Origin: Autumnicola tepida
GTDB lineage: Bacteria; Bacteroidota; Bacteroidia; Flavobacteriales; Flavobacteriaceae
DNA: 64,000 nt
Direction of reading: 5' to 3'
Assembly (NCBI RefSeq): GCF_031846485.1
Contig: NZ_JAVRHQ010000009.1
Coordinates: 1-64,000 of the forward strand
Shown here: positions 7,224 to 15,836 of the stretch, in pieces
Layout: the number at the start of each line of letters is the position of its first letter
Position numbering within the stretch: the first letter of the stretch is position 1
Position numbers and translations under genes: made by a program
Notes under the pieces: generated by a model
Databases searched by the model: none
What the model was told of the DNA's origin: nothing
The model's input: only the letters and a program-made list of their open reading frames with translations

Positions 7224-8855
7224 ATGAAGATTTTTGTAACAATCAGTCTGCTTTGCTTCGGTCTGCACGCTTATTCCCAGGTGCTAAGCAATAAAGAAGG
7301 CAAATATACAGAAGCTGATACGCTAAGAGGTTCCCTTAGAAAAGAGCGCGCTTACGACGCGTTAAAATACCACCTTAAACTAAGGGTTGTACCCGAGAAA
7401 AAATTTATTTCGGGTTCCAATACTATTACTTTTAAAGCTGAAGAAAAACTGCCGGTAATGCAGGTAGACCTTTTTGAAAATATGAAAATCGATTCTATTA
7501 TCCATAAAGGCAAAAAGCTTAACTACGAACGCAAATACAATGCGGTTTTTATCAATTTTAAGAAAGCACTTAGCAAAGGAAAAAAAGATTCCATCAGGTT
7601 CTACTATTCGGGCAATCCCATAGTTGCAGAGCGTGCGCCCTGGGATGGCGGATTTGTTTGGACACAGGATAAGAATGGCAATCCCTGGATTGCAGTTGCC
7701 GTACAGGGCACCGGCGCCAGTTTATGGTATCCCAACAAAGATCACCAGAGTGACGAACCTGAAGAGGTTTTAAGCGAAATTGAAGTCCCCACCGGCCTCA
7801 CCAATGTTTCCAACGGCAGGTTGCTGGGCAGCGAAGATTTAAATGACGGTTATACGCGTTGGAAATGGAAGGTTACAAATCCTATTAACAACTACGATGT
7901 GATCCTGAATATTGGAAAGTACGCCCATTTTCATGATGAATATAAAGCCCTGGACCTAGATTATTACGTGCTTGAGTATAACCTTGAGAAGGCAAAGAAC
8001 CAATTTGAGGAAGTTCACCCCATGATGGATTGCTTTTATGAAAAAATGGGGCCCTACCCTTTTCCGGAAGATAGCTATAAACTTGTGGAAACTCCCTACC
8101 TGGGAATGGAACACCAGAGTGCCGTGGCCTATGGGAACAAATACATGAAAGGGTATTTAGGCAATGACCTCTCCGGCACCGGCCTGGGGCTTAGCTGGGA
8201 CTACATTATTATCCACGAGACCGGGCACGAATGGTATGGGAATAGCATTACTGCAAAAGACATTGCCGATATGTGGATTCATGAAGGCTTTACCACTTAT
8301 ACCGAAGGAATTTACGTTGAATGCCAGAAAGGGAAAGAAGCCGGCTTAAAATACATTAAAGGCCTTAGAAGGAACATTGGAAACCAAAGCCCTATAATTG
8401 GAGATTACGGTGTGAACGCTGAAGGTTCGGGAGATATGTACTTTAAGGGCGCCAACCTCTTAAATACCATCAGGAGCATTTATAAAAACGATGAGCTGTG
8501 GTGGAATACTTTAAGGGAATATACTGAAACTTTTAAGCACCAGACTGTCACCACCCAACAGGTAGAAGATTTTTTTAATGAACCTATTGCCACCAACCTT
8601 CAGCCGGTATTTGATCAGTATTTAAGGGAAAAAGGGATTCCTGAGCTTCAGTTTAAAAGAGACGGTAATACTTTTTCTTACCGCTGGAAGGCCGATGTGC
8701 AAAATTTTAAAATGCCTGTTGACGTCTTTATCAAAGGAGAAGAAAAAAGGATCCTGCCTACCGAAAACTGGCAAAAAATGCAGCAGCCTTTAGATAAAGA
8801 AGATATTGAAGTTAATGACCTGGAATTTTATATCAACTCTAGGTTTTATGAATAA
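7224..8855 (+). CDS. Exported M1-family metallopeptidase
   Basis: Zinc aminopeptidase of 543 residues with an N-terminal signal peptide (MKIFVTISLLCFGLHAYSQ, cleavage after the alanine/serine region), so periplasmic or surface. The catalytic HETGHEW motif lies at about residue 331 and the third zinc ligand is the Glu in WIHEGFTTYTEG some 18 residues on. The substrate-binding motif is GMEHQ instead of the classical GxMEN, a variation common in Bacteroidota M1 enzymes. The C-terminal helical domain of large aminopeptidases is absent, as usual in this short subgroup. A second, longer M1 enzyme is encoded at 27896-30016. Confidence 0.9.
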   Translation: MKIFVTISLLCFGLHAYSQVLSNKEGKYTEADTLRGSLRKERAYDALKYHLKLRVVPEKKFISGSNTITFKAEEKLPVMQVDLFENMKIDSIIHKGKKLNYERKYNAVFINFKKALSKGKKDSIRFYYSGNPIVAERAPWDGGFVWTQDKNGNPWIAVAVQGTGASLWYPNKDHQSDEPEEVLSEIEVPTGLTNVSNGRLLGSEDLNDGYTRWKWKVTNPINNYDVILNIGKYAHFHDEYKALDLDYYVLEYNLEKAKNQFEEVHPMMDCFYEKMGPYPFPEDSYKLVETPYLGMEHQSAVAYGNKYMKGYLGNDLSGTGLGLSWDYIIIHETGHEWYGNSITAKDIADMWIHEGFTTYTEGIYVECQKGKEAGLKYIKGLRRNIGNQSPIIGDYGVNAEGSGDMYFKGANLLNTIRSIYKNDELWWNTLREYTETFKHQTVTTQQVEDFFNEPIATNLQPVFDQYLREKGIPELQFKRDGNTFSYRWKADVQNFKMPVDVFIKGEEKRILPTENWQKMQQPLDKEDIEVNDLEFYINSRFYE

Positions 8856-8943
8856 CAGGCTTTCATTTCAATTTATACTGGAGAGGCAACAGCTAGAATT
8901 TTTGCATTGTTAAAGAAGAACTCCACTTCTTAAAAATGGTTTC

Positions 8944-10068
8944 TTATTGTTCAGGCTGATTTTCTTTTCCGGATAACCTCCTGCTTTTAACCGTATTCTC
9001 CCGGTGGATTTTTCCTGAAGAAGTTTCTTCAAATTTCTCGATGAGATATATTTTCTTCGGAACTTCATATTTATCGAGAGTATCCAAGGCCTTTATATTT
9101 TGTGTCAAAGATTCCAGCAATTCTTCGGAAAAATCATTTTCCACAAAGAGCACGACTTTATCTCCCAAAGCATCGTCCGGAAGGGAAGTAATAAAAAACC
9201 GCTGATGGATTACGGAGCTTATTTTCTTCTCCACCTCTTCAGGATAAATTTTAATACCTCCTGAATTAATAACATTATCAATCCTACCTTTCCATTGAAA
9301 CTTTTTGTAAGTGAGAATATCCACAATATCATTGGTCACCACCACTTCATCTGAAAGTTTGGGAGCTTTAATCACCAGACAACCCCTCTTATCCTTAGAA
9401 ATATTGATATTAGGCAAAACTTTAAATGCCCTTTCTTCGTCTTTTCTTTTGACGGGATTGAGCCTTCGGGCGGCTATGTGCGTAACCGTTTCTGTCATCC
9501 CATAAGTTTCATAAACCTTGGTTTCAAGATCCCTTACCATGTCTTTAATCCTAAAGGAAACTGCTCCCCCACCCACAATAAGCTTTTTTATTAGGTGAAG
9601 TCGTCCCACAGAATTATCTAGCTGAAAGGGAGTCATGGCACAAAAATCATATCGTTTAAAAACCTGATCCAGCGGAGTGGAGGAAGGAGGAATAATGTCC
9701 AATTGCCAGCCCAGCACCATCGCCCGCACTAACATCATTTTACCGGCAATGTAATTTGCGGGAAGGCATAGCAGGGCGGTTGTTTTCTCCGGAAGGTCAA
9801 AAAATTTTGAAGTAGCCAGTGCAGAATTTATCATATGCTCTTTTTTGAGCCTGATTTCCTTTGGCTTGCCCGTAGAACCTGAAGTTTTGCTAATTACATA
9901 GGCAGAAGGTTTAAGCCAGTCCAGCAAAAAGCTTCCCAGTTTTTCTTCAAAAGCCTCTCCTTCTTTTATAAAACTATAAGCCACCTGCCGGAGTTCAGCA
10001 TTGGTAAAATGCTGCTTATTAAGCCTGAAATCGGGGTGCGTTTCCGGTATCCTGTATTTTTCCGTCAT
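8944..10068 (-). CDS. menE: o-Succinylbenzoate-CoA ligase-like AMP-binding enzyme (MenE)
   Basis: ANL-superfamily adenylating enzyme that activates o-succinylbenzoate to its CoA thioester in menaquinone synthesis. From the ATG at 10068 (MTEKYRIPETHPDF) it is 374 residues. The P-loop is TSGSTGKPK, followed by YGMTETVTHIA (A5 motif), GRIDNVINSGGIKIYPEEVE (A8 hinge) and a catalytic Lys in SSGKIHRE near the C-terminus. An in-frame ATG at 10113 would add 15 residues without homology, so the internal start is preferred. Linkage to menC and menA supports MenE over other acyl-CoA ligases. CPBP protease and menC lie just upstream in the same direction. Confidence 0.87.
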   Translation of the reverse strand: MTEKYRIPETHPDFRLNKQHFTNAELRQVAYSFIKEGEAFEEKLGSFLLDWLKPSAYVISKTSGSTGKPKEIRLKKEHMINSALATSKFFDLPEKTTALLCLPANYIAGKMMLVRAMVLGWQLDIIPPSSTPLDQVFKRYDFCAMTPFQLDNSVGRLHLIKKLIVGGGAVSFRIKDMVRDLETKVYETYGMTETVTHIAARRLNPVKRKDEERAFKVLPNINISKDKRGCLVIKAPKLSDEVVVTNDIVDILTYKKFQWKGRIDNVINSGGIKIYPEEVEKKISSVIHQRFFITSLPDDALGDKVVLFVENDFSEELLESLTQNIKALDTLDKYEVPKKIYLIEKFEETSSGKIHRENTVKSRRLSGKENQPEQ

Positions 10069-10148
10069 AGCCAAAACCAAAATAGAATTCTTTTGATTAT
10101 TGGAAGTTAACAAATAGCTAGGATAGTTTTAAGGTTTTTTAGAAAGTT

Positions 10149-11051
10149 TTAAGTATTTGATGGTACGACTTTTCCGAATAATTTATTTTTCCAGTTTTTC
10201 CAGCCATACTTTTTCGCCAGTATAAAAAGAAAAACCGGGTAAATCACAAATATGGGAATTAGCACATCCCAACCTGCTGAAGGTTCAGAAACATCTTTTA
10301 GAATAGAATCGGTTTGGAAAGCCGTCCAGTCGGCAGTAACCAGTAAAGCGGTGATCAGGTTGTTGGCAGCATGAAAACCCAGTGCCAGCTCCAGGCCTTC
10401 GTCCATAAGCGTTATAATTCCCAGCATAAATCCTGTTCCTATATAATAGATCATGATGATATTTCCCAATTTGGTAACTTCTGGATTAAAGTAATGCAAG
10501 CCACCGAAAATTACAGAAGTTAAAATAAGCGGTACCCACCGGTTTTTTCCCAATAGCCCCAGCCCCTGCATAAGGTATCCGCGAAAAAAGTATTCTTCGA
10601 AACTCGTTTGTAATGGAATAAGCAGAACCGAAATAATTACCAGATAAAGAAATGGCTCCGGCCTGAAATTATAGAGATAATCATTGGGATTACTGTAATA
10701 ATCGGCAACAATAATAATAGTGTTTACAACAGCCACCAAAATAAAAGCGAATCCAAACCTGCCCCAGTCCACTTTTTTACGGGAAGTTGTTAACGCACGT
10801 ATGGGTTGCCGATGGATATATTTTACCCAAAAAAGAAGTCCGCCAAGAAACAACACAAATGCACTAAGATTCTCGGCCAGAACACGGTTGGCGCCTTTAC
10901 GTGCAATTTCTTCCTGCATAAACTGATTCATGTCAATTTCAAGGAATTCCACTGCCACATAATTAAGTGCCATAAGGCCAAAGAACAAAATGGGAATAAC
11001 CAAATATTTCCAAAAAGATTGAGTGTACTTGGATGCCTGAGCTATAAACAT
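10149..11051 (-). CDS. CPBP-family intramembrane metalloprotease
   Basis: Multi-pass membrane protein (300 residues, about eight hydrophobic segments) of the CAAX protease/bacteriocin-processing (Abi, CPBP) family. The glutamate-rich active site EEYFFR is at residues 152-157, the second motif FGGLHYF has His186, and a third His lies in GFHAANN near residue 228; together these are the expected metal ligands. Start MFIAQASKYTQ. It begins three bases after the menC stop and ends about 80 bp before menE, so it is embedded in a menaquinone gene cluster, although CPBP proteases have no known step in that pathway. Substrate unknown. Confidence 0.88.
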   Translation of the reverse strand: MFIAQASKYTQSFWKYLVIPILFFGLMALNYVAVEFLEIDMNQFMQEEIARKGANRVLAENLSAFVLFLGGLLFWVKYIHRQPIRALTTSRKKVDWGRFGFAFILVAVVNTIIIVADYYSNPNDYLYNFRPEPFLYLVIISVLLIPLQTSFEEYFFRGYLMQGLGLLGKNRWVPLILTSVIFGGLHYFNPEVTKLGNIIMIYYIGTGFMLGIITLMDEGLELALGFHAANNLITALLVTADWTAFQTDSILKDVSEPSAGWDVLIPIFVIYPVFLFILAKKYGWKNWKNKLFGKVVPSNT

Positions 11052-11054
11052 TTT

Positions 11055-12098
11055 TTATAATAAATTAACCTTCCAGGATTTCTCCGGATTATATTGAATT
11101 TTCCCTTTTTTTACCTCCAGCGGAGAATCGAAATTGTTTGTGTAGAGACTTCCAGTCCCCAGCCCCTGTGGCATTCTGTTTTGCCTGGTATAGGTCCACT
11201 GGGAGATAGCATTTAACCCAATGTTACTTTCCAAAGCACTGGTTATCCACCAGCCTGTATTATTTTCTTCCGCTAAAGTGAGCCACTCCTGTGTACCTCT
11301 ATACCCCCCAATTAGGCTGGGCTTAAAAATCACGTACTGTGGCTTTATGATTTGTAGTAATTCCCGCTTTTTTGTTACATCAAAAACGCCAATCAATTCT
11401 TCATCCAAAGCAATTGGCAAAGGAGTTTTATCACAGAGATTTGCCATTTCCTCCGGTTGCCCCTGTTTAATAGGTTGTTCTATACTATGAATTTCAAATT
11501 CACTCAGCTTTTCGAGTTTTTCCAGGGCTTCAGCAGGAGCAAAAGCTCCATTGGCGTCTACTCTTAGTTCTATTTCTGCGGAAGTGAATTCCTGCCGGAT
11601 AAATTTCAGAAGATCAAGTTCAGCTTCAAAATCAATCGCCCCTATCTTTAGTTTAATACAACTAAAACCTGCTTCAATTTTTTCTTCAATCTGGGATTTC
11701 ATGAAACTTTTCTCCCCCATCCAGATGAGGCCGTTTATAGGGATGGCATCTTTTCCTGCTGTAAATTCTGAAGGAAATAGCTCAAAGGAATTTTCTGCAT
11801 TAAAAGAGCGAAAAGCCATTTCCAAACCAAACTGTATGCTGGGAAATTCCTGTAATTCTTCCATGAGCTTCTCTTCTCCAAAATTGATGTTTTCGCAAGC
11901 CCATTTTAGCTTTTCCTCATAATCCGGCCGGTCATCCACGCTCAGCCCGCGCAGAATTCCACATTCGCCAATGCCTTTTTTATCTCCTTCGGAAATTTTT
12001 AGAAACCACGTTTCCTTAGTAGTAAGAACGCCCCGCGAAGTTCCGCTGGGGCGTTTAAAATTGAGGATGTACTTTTTGTATTCTGCAATCATTGACAA
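11055..12098 (-). CDS. menC: o-Succinylbenzoate synthase (MenC), enolase superfamily
   Basis: Dehydrates SHCHC to o-succinylbenzoate in menaquinone synthesis. The 347-residue protein has the enolase-superfamily arrangement: an N-terminal capping domain, then a barrel with the KxK general acid/base pair in CIKLKIG, metal ligands in RVDANGAF, the Glu in SIEQPI and the Asp in IALDEEL, and the second catalytic Lys in FKPSLIGG. SALESNIGLNAISQW near the end is also typical of MenC. Start MSMIAEYKKY; a second ATG two codons in (12092) is possible. Followed at three bases by the CPBP protease gene. Confidence 0.92.
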   Translation of the reverse strand: MSMIAEYKKYILNFKRPSGTSRGVLTTKETWFLKISEGDKKGIGECGILRGLSVDDRPDYEEKLKWACENINFGEEKLMEELQEFPSIQFGLEMAFRSFNAENSFELFPSEFTAGKDAIPINGLIWMGEKSFMKSQIEEKIEAGFSCIKLKIGAIDFEAELDLLKFIRQEFTSAEIELRVDANGAFAPAEALEKLEKLSEFEIHSIEQPIKQGQPEEMANLCDKTPLPIALDEELIGVFDVTKKRELLQIIKPQYVIFKPSLIGGYRGTQEWLTLAEENNTGWWITSALESNIGLNAISQWTYTRQNRMPQGLGTGSLYTNNFDSPLEVKKGKIQYNPEKSWKVNLL

Positions 12099-12132
12099 AT
12101 TAGATGTTAGGGTTCGAAGATTATTAGACGCC

Positions 12133-12495
12133 TTAGCTGTTATTCCAATTTTTTATAGCAGAACGAAATTTTGAAATCATTTTTATAATTGCTTCCAATT
12201 TAAACTGTAAATCCATTAGATCTTTTTACTCAAAAAATACAAATCATTTGCAATAAGAATCTGGGTTTCTATCTCATAACAAGCCCCTATTGCAATTCCT
12301 TAGAATCTACTGAAATCTTTTGCTGATTCTCGGCAAGCACCTTCTGCAATATTTGAAGGTATAGAAACACCTGCCCTTCTTAGCTGGTTTACGAGCCCAA
12401 ACTTTTCTCCTTCAGGAATCTTCAGTGACCTTATAAATATCTTTACAAAAGCTCCGGCTCTTTTTCCAAATTTCCAGCTCTTTGAACCTGTGCAT
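12133..12495 (-). pseudogene. Decayed four-helix-bundle protein gene (23S rRNA-intervening-sequence protein family)
   Basis: Between menC and the UPF0173 gene the minus strand still reads as a four helix bundle protein in pieces. From an ATG at 12495: MHRFKELEIWKKSR...YKVTEDS then a stop; after a net 2-base loss the reading resumes as IPEGEKFGLVNQLRRAGVSIPSNIAEGA; an in-frame TAA follows SRF where the family has a residue before the GIAIG/ALG-type helix; CYEIETQILIANDLYFLSKK follows; a further frameshift leads to MDLQFKLEAIIKMISKF and a stop at 12133. The span of 363 bp equals the normal gene length of about 120 codons. Two frameshifts and one nonsense change make it non-functional. Intact relatives occur as free genes or within rRNA intervening sequences. 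Confidence 0.85.
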
Positions 12496-12551
12496 ATTTA
12501 TAAGATGCTTACTAATCTAACTATTCTAATTATCCAACATTCTGATATAAA

Positions 12552-13232
12552 TCATAGTTCTATACTTTCGCCAATTTCCAGCAGCATCAGGTCCTTTCCT
12601 TTTTCATAGAATTTCTTTTTGGCCTCTTCATGGTCAATTTCAATATATCCAAAAGTATCATAGTGGCAGCCAAGAACCTTATCACATTCTACAAAATCAC
12701 TGGCTACTATAGCATCATCAACTCCCATGGTAAAATTATCACCTATAGGCAGCACGGCAAGATCAAGTTTGGTACTCATTGGGATCAGTTTCATATCCAT
12801 CGTCAGAGCAGTATCGCCGGCAATATAAATGTTCTTATGCTCACTTTCTATCACAAAACCTCCTGACTGGCCGCCGTATTTTCCATCGGGAAAAGAACTG
12901 GTATGGATAGCATTTACATATTTTACCTTTCCGAATTCGAAATCCCAGCTCCCCCCGTGATTCATCGGGTGAACTTCTATGCCTTTTTCTTCGTAATGGT
13001 TGGCAATTTCGAAATTAGCAACGATTACCGCGCCTGTATTTTTGGCTATTTCTTCAGCATCCAGGGTATGGTCCTGGTGCGCGTGTGTAAGCAGGATAAA
13101 ATCTGCCTTCAGATCTTTTATATCAATTTTATCTTTAGCCAGATCGTTTCCTGAAATAAAAGGATCTACCAGCACATCTACATCTCCTATCTTAAGGCCC
13201 AGGGCATTTTGTCCGTAAAAAGTAATCTTCAT
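12552..13232 (-). CDS. Metal-dependent hydrolase, UPF0173 / YtkL-like (metallo-beta-lactamase fold)
   Basis: Cytosolic metallo-beta-lactamase-fold hydrolase of 226 residues. The dinuclear metal motif THAHQDH covers residues 49-55 (His50, His52, Asp54, His55); further ligands are expected in HTSSF, YIAGDTAL and GCHYDTFG. Start MKITFYGQNALG is typical of UPF0173 proteins, which include Bacillus YtkL and UlaG-like relatives; no substrate is established. It lies downstream of menA on the same strand with a 93-bp gap. Function otherwise unassigned. Confidence 0.88.
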   Translation of the reverse strand: MKITFYGQNALGLKIGDVDVLVDPFISGNDLAKDKIDIKDLKADFILLTHAHQDHTLDAEEIAKNTGAVIVANFEIANHYEEKGIEVHPMNHGGSWDFEFGKVKYVNAIHTSSFPDGKYGGQSGGFVIESEHKNIYIAGDTALTMDMKLIPMSTKLDLAVLPIGDNFTMGVDDAIVASDFVECDKVLGCHYDTFGYIEIDHEEAKKKFYEKGKDLMLLEIGESIEL

Positions 13233-13325
13233 AATTAAAATTTTCAGGTTAGGTTATAAAAATAAGGATAAGCATAAAGAAGCCCGGATTAGCATAATAT
13301 ATAATTTTGTTAAACTTAGATGGTA

Positions 13326-14228
13326 TTAAAGCACCTGGCCTATTCCGAAGAGAAGCGCAGCTGCAAAAGTTGAAAGGGACAGGATTTTAAGCTCTGGATC
13401 AAGCATCATGGGAGTAGTATTTTGATATACCCTTTTCAGATGAAAAATTAGTGGTATAAATGCCAGCAGATACAGTAAATCTGTATAATTCTCAAAAGAA
13501 AAGGCGGTATAGGCAGAGAGGCAGACAAAAGCGGCCAGAATGAGAAAGTAATGATACTTCTTTGCTCTGGCACCCCCTATTTTTACCACCAGGGTATTTT
13601 TACCCGACTTTTCATCGGATATCCTGTCCCGCATATTGTTGAGGTTTAGCACTCCTGCGCTAAGAAAACCGAAAGCCGCGGCAGGAAGTATCACTTTCCA
13701 GTCCCAAATATGAGCGTAAAGAAAATAGGATCCGTAAACCGCAACCAGGCCAAAAAATATAAAAACAAAAATATCCCCCAGTCCGCGATAGCCATAAGCC
13801 GAATTTCCAACGGTGTACTTTATAGCCGCCGCAATCGCTCCCAGGCCAAGGAAAAAGAAAATCAGCGCAAAAACAAAATTTTCAGTTCCAAAAGCAGCAT
13901 ATATAAGCAGCAGGGCGAGAATTAACGTTATTACCGTTGTAATTATAATGCCAATAAGCATCTCCTTCTGGCTAATAATTCCGCTTTGGAGCGCCCGCAT
14001 TGGCCCTACCCGGTCTTCATTATCTGTGCCCTTTACGCCATCTCCGTAATCGTTGGCAAAGTTGGATAAAACCTGTAGGCCTAAAGTGGTTCCCAGGGCA
14101 AGACAAAATATCCCAATATTAAAAAATCCTTTTTCCACGGCTATGGCTGTACCTGCTAAAATTCCGGAAAGAGATAAGGGCAACGTCCTTAATCTTGCGG
14201 CACTTATCCAGGAGCTTACTTTTTTCAT
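13326..14228 (-). CDS. menA: 1,4-Dihydroxy-2-naphthoate polyprenyltransferase (MenA)
   Basis: Membrane prenyltransferase that attaches the isoprenoid tail to 1,4-dihydroxy-2-naphthoate, forming demethylmenaquinone. The 300-residue protein is largely hydrophobic with about eight to nine segments. The two aspartate-rich UbiA-family motifs are NDYGDGVKGTD (residues 59-69) and NNMRDRISDEKSGK near 197-210, which bind the magnesium-diphosphate. Start MKKVSSWISAARLRTLPL matches the MenA N-terminus. It starts three bases downstream of the holA stop, so the two are co-transcribed; menC and menE follow on the same strand. Confidence 0.94.
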   Translation of the reverse strand: MKKVSSWISAARLRTLPLSLSGILAGTAIAVEKGFFNIGIFCLALGTTLGLQVLSNFANDYGDGVKGTDNEDRVGPMRALQSGIISQKEMLIGIIITTVITLILALLLIYAAFGTENFVFALIFFFLGLGAIAAAIKYTVGNSAYGYRGLGDIFVFIFFGLVAVYGSYFLYAHIWDWKVILPAAAFGFLSAGVLNLNNMRDRISDEKSGKNTLVVKIGGARAKKYHYFLILAAFVCLSAYTAFSFENYTDLLYLLAFIPLIFHLKRVYQNTTPMMLDPELKILSLSTFAAALLFGIGQVL

Positions 14229-14231
14229 GGA

Positions 14232-15236
14232 TTAATGCATTATTTTTACGAGAAGTTCCTTTAGCAAATCCCCCTGGGAGATACTAACCGCACCCACTCC
14301 TTTGCTTTTTACATCGGTTTCATGCAGCATAGCGATGACGGCGCTCACTTTTTTCATGGGATAATTTTTAGCCCCGGTTACATAATCGCCAACAAAATAA
14401 GGATTCACCTTTAATTGTTTCGCAACATTGCCTTTGGATTTATCAGGAAGGCCATGATACTGCAGCAATTGGGAGAAATAGGAAAATAACAGCGAGATGA
14501 TCACCACTATTGGATTATCCTTTGGATTTTGCGCAAAATAATTGATAATACGGTGCGCCTTAAGGGAATCCCTCATCCCTATTGCTTTTCGCAACTCGAA
14601 ATTATTAAAATCCTTGCTGATGCCGATATTTTCCTCAATTAATTCCGGCGTAATAACAGTTCCTTTGGGCGAAATCAGTTGAAGTTTCTGAAGCTCATTA
14701 TCGATTTTGCCCAGATCTATGCCTAAAAATTCAACGAGCATTTGTGCAGCTTTGGGAGAAATACTGTATTCCCTGGATTTTAAAGTATCCTGGATCCATC
14801 CCGAAACCTGGTTTTCATAAAGCCGCTTACTTTCAAAAATTACCCCCGTTTTTTTCACGGCTTTGTACAGTTTCTTGCGCTTGTCTATTTTTTTATATTT
14901 ATAGCACATCACAAGCGTGGTGGTGTGCTGGGGCTTTTCGGCATAATCTACTATATTTTCAATAGTACGGGAAAGATCCTGTGCCTCTTTTACAATTATC
15001 ACCTGCCGTTCAGCCATCATGGGATATCTTTTCGCGTTGCTCACAATATCCTCTACTGATACATCGCGCCCGTACAGGGTCATCTGATTAAACCCCTTCT
15101 CTTCCTCTTTCAGGACATTTTCAGCAATAAAATCAGCAATTTTGTCTATATAATAGGGTTCTTCCCCCATTAAGAAATATATAGGATCAATTTTACCGTT
15201 TTTAATATTGTTTACAATTTGTCTTGCTTCTTCCAT
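14232..15236 (-). CDS. holA: DNA polymerase III delta subunit
   Basis: Clamp-loader delta subunit that opens the sliding clamp during replication. The 334-residue protein has the family hallmarks: IDPIYFLMGEEPYYIDKIADFI near the N-terminus, ERQVIIVKEAQDL, and a C-terminal helical domain ending with VGAVSISQGDLLKELLVKIM. Domain organisation is two AAA-type N-terminal domains followed by the collar domain. First gene of a minus-strand unit that continues with menA. It is divergent from the HsdR_N-domain gene, an arrangement I recall as common in Flavobacteriaceae. Confidence 0.93.
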   Translation of the reverse strand: MEEARQIVNNIKNGKIDPIYFLMGEEPYYIDKIADFIAENVLKEEEKGFNQMTLYGRDVSVEDIVSNAKRYPMMAERQVIIVKEAQDLSRTIENIVDYAEKPQHTTTLVMCYKYKKIDKRKKLYKAVKKTGVIFESKRLYENQVSGWIQDTLKSREYSISPKAAQMLVEFLGIDLGKIDNELQKLQLISPKGTVITPELIEENIGISKDFNNFELRKAIGMRDSLKAHRIINYFAQNPKDNPIVVIISLLFSYFSQLLQYHGLPDKSKGNVAKQLKVNPYFVGDYVTGAKNYPMKKVSAVIAMLHETDVKSKGVGAVSISQGDLLKELLVKIMH

Positions 15237-15294
15237 CAGGTAAATCAGGGTCTTTAAATCTGTAGTTTTTAAGGCAGAATTTTCTATTCTTTCT

Positions 15295-15302
15295 TATTTT
15301 TG
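15295..15302 (+). promoter_or_regulatory. Bacteroidota-type -7 element ahead of the HsdR_N gene
   Basis: TATTTTTG fits TAnnTTTG exactly. The ATG at 15307 is only five bases downstream, so the mRNA would be leaderless or nearly so. No convincing TTG -33 partner was found. Confidence 0.4.
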
Positions 15303-15306
15303 GCAC

Positions 15307-15759
15307 ATGCAAGCACTCAATTTCCCGCATTATAAATTCCGCTTCAAAAATAATCAAAATAAAACAGCTGTTTTTGACAAACTGCGGAAAAAGTTCGTCA
15401 TCCTTACCCCGGAAGAATGGGTAAGGCAAAATTGCGTACGGTTTATTTCTGAAGAAAAACATTATCCGGAAAGTCTGATAAATGTTGAAAAACAACTGAA
15501 AATTGGTGAGCTTACCAAACGCTATGATGTCGTGGTTTTTAAAAATGACGGCAGTATTCATTTGGTAGTGGAATGCAAAGCTCCAAATATTAAGATCACA
15601 CAGGGAACTTTTGACCAGATTGCCAGGTACAATATGAGCCTAAACGCGAATTACTTAATGGTCACCAACGGCATCCAGCATTATTTTTGCCAGATGGATT
15701 ACCAGAATGAAAAATATAAATTCCTGCCTGAAATTCCCGCTTTTAGAAACAGACCTTAG
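15307..15759 (+). CDS. Stand-alone HsdR N-terminal nuclease-domain protein
   Basis: A 150-residue protein that corresponds only to the N-terminal nuclease domain of type I restriction HsdR subunits. The PD-(D/E)xK active site looks intact: an Asp in KRYDVVVFKNDG followed by VVECKAP (E-x-K). Upstream helix motif is LTPEEWVRQNCVRFI. There is no helicase part, no HsdM or HsdS gene nearby, and the frame ends cleanly, so it is an independent small protein and not a truncated restriction enzyme. Biological role unknown; constant linkage to holA suggests a housekeeping role. Confidence 0.82.
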   Translation: MQALNFPHYKFRFKNNQNKTAVFDKLRKKFVILTPEEWVRQNCVRFISEEKHYPESLINVEKQLKIGELTKRYDVVVFKNDGSIHLVVECKAPNIKITQGTFDQIARYNMSLNANYLMVTNGIQHYFCQMDYQNEKYKFLPEIPAFRNRP

Positions 15760-15836
15760 ACTTTCGAAATTAGAAAAAGAGAAAAGACAACAGGAAACAC
15801 GCAACCAAAACAAAAAGAACAACCCAAAACTAACCA

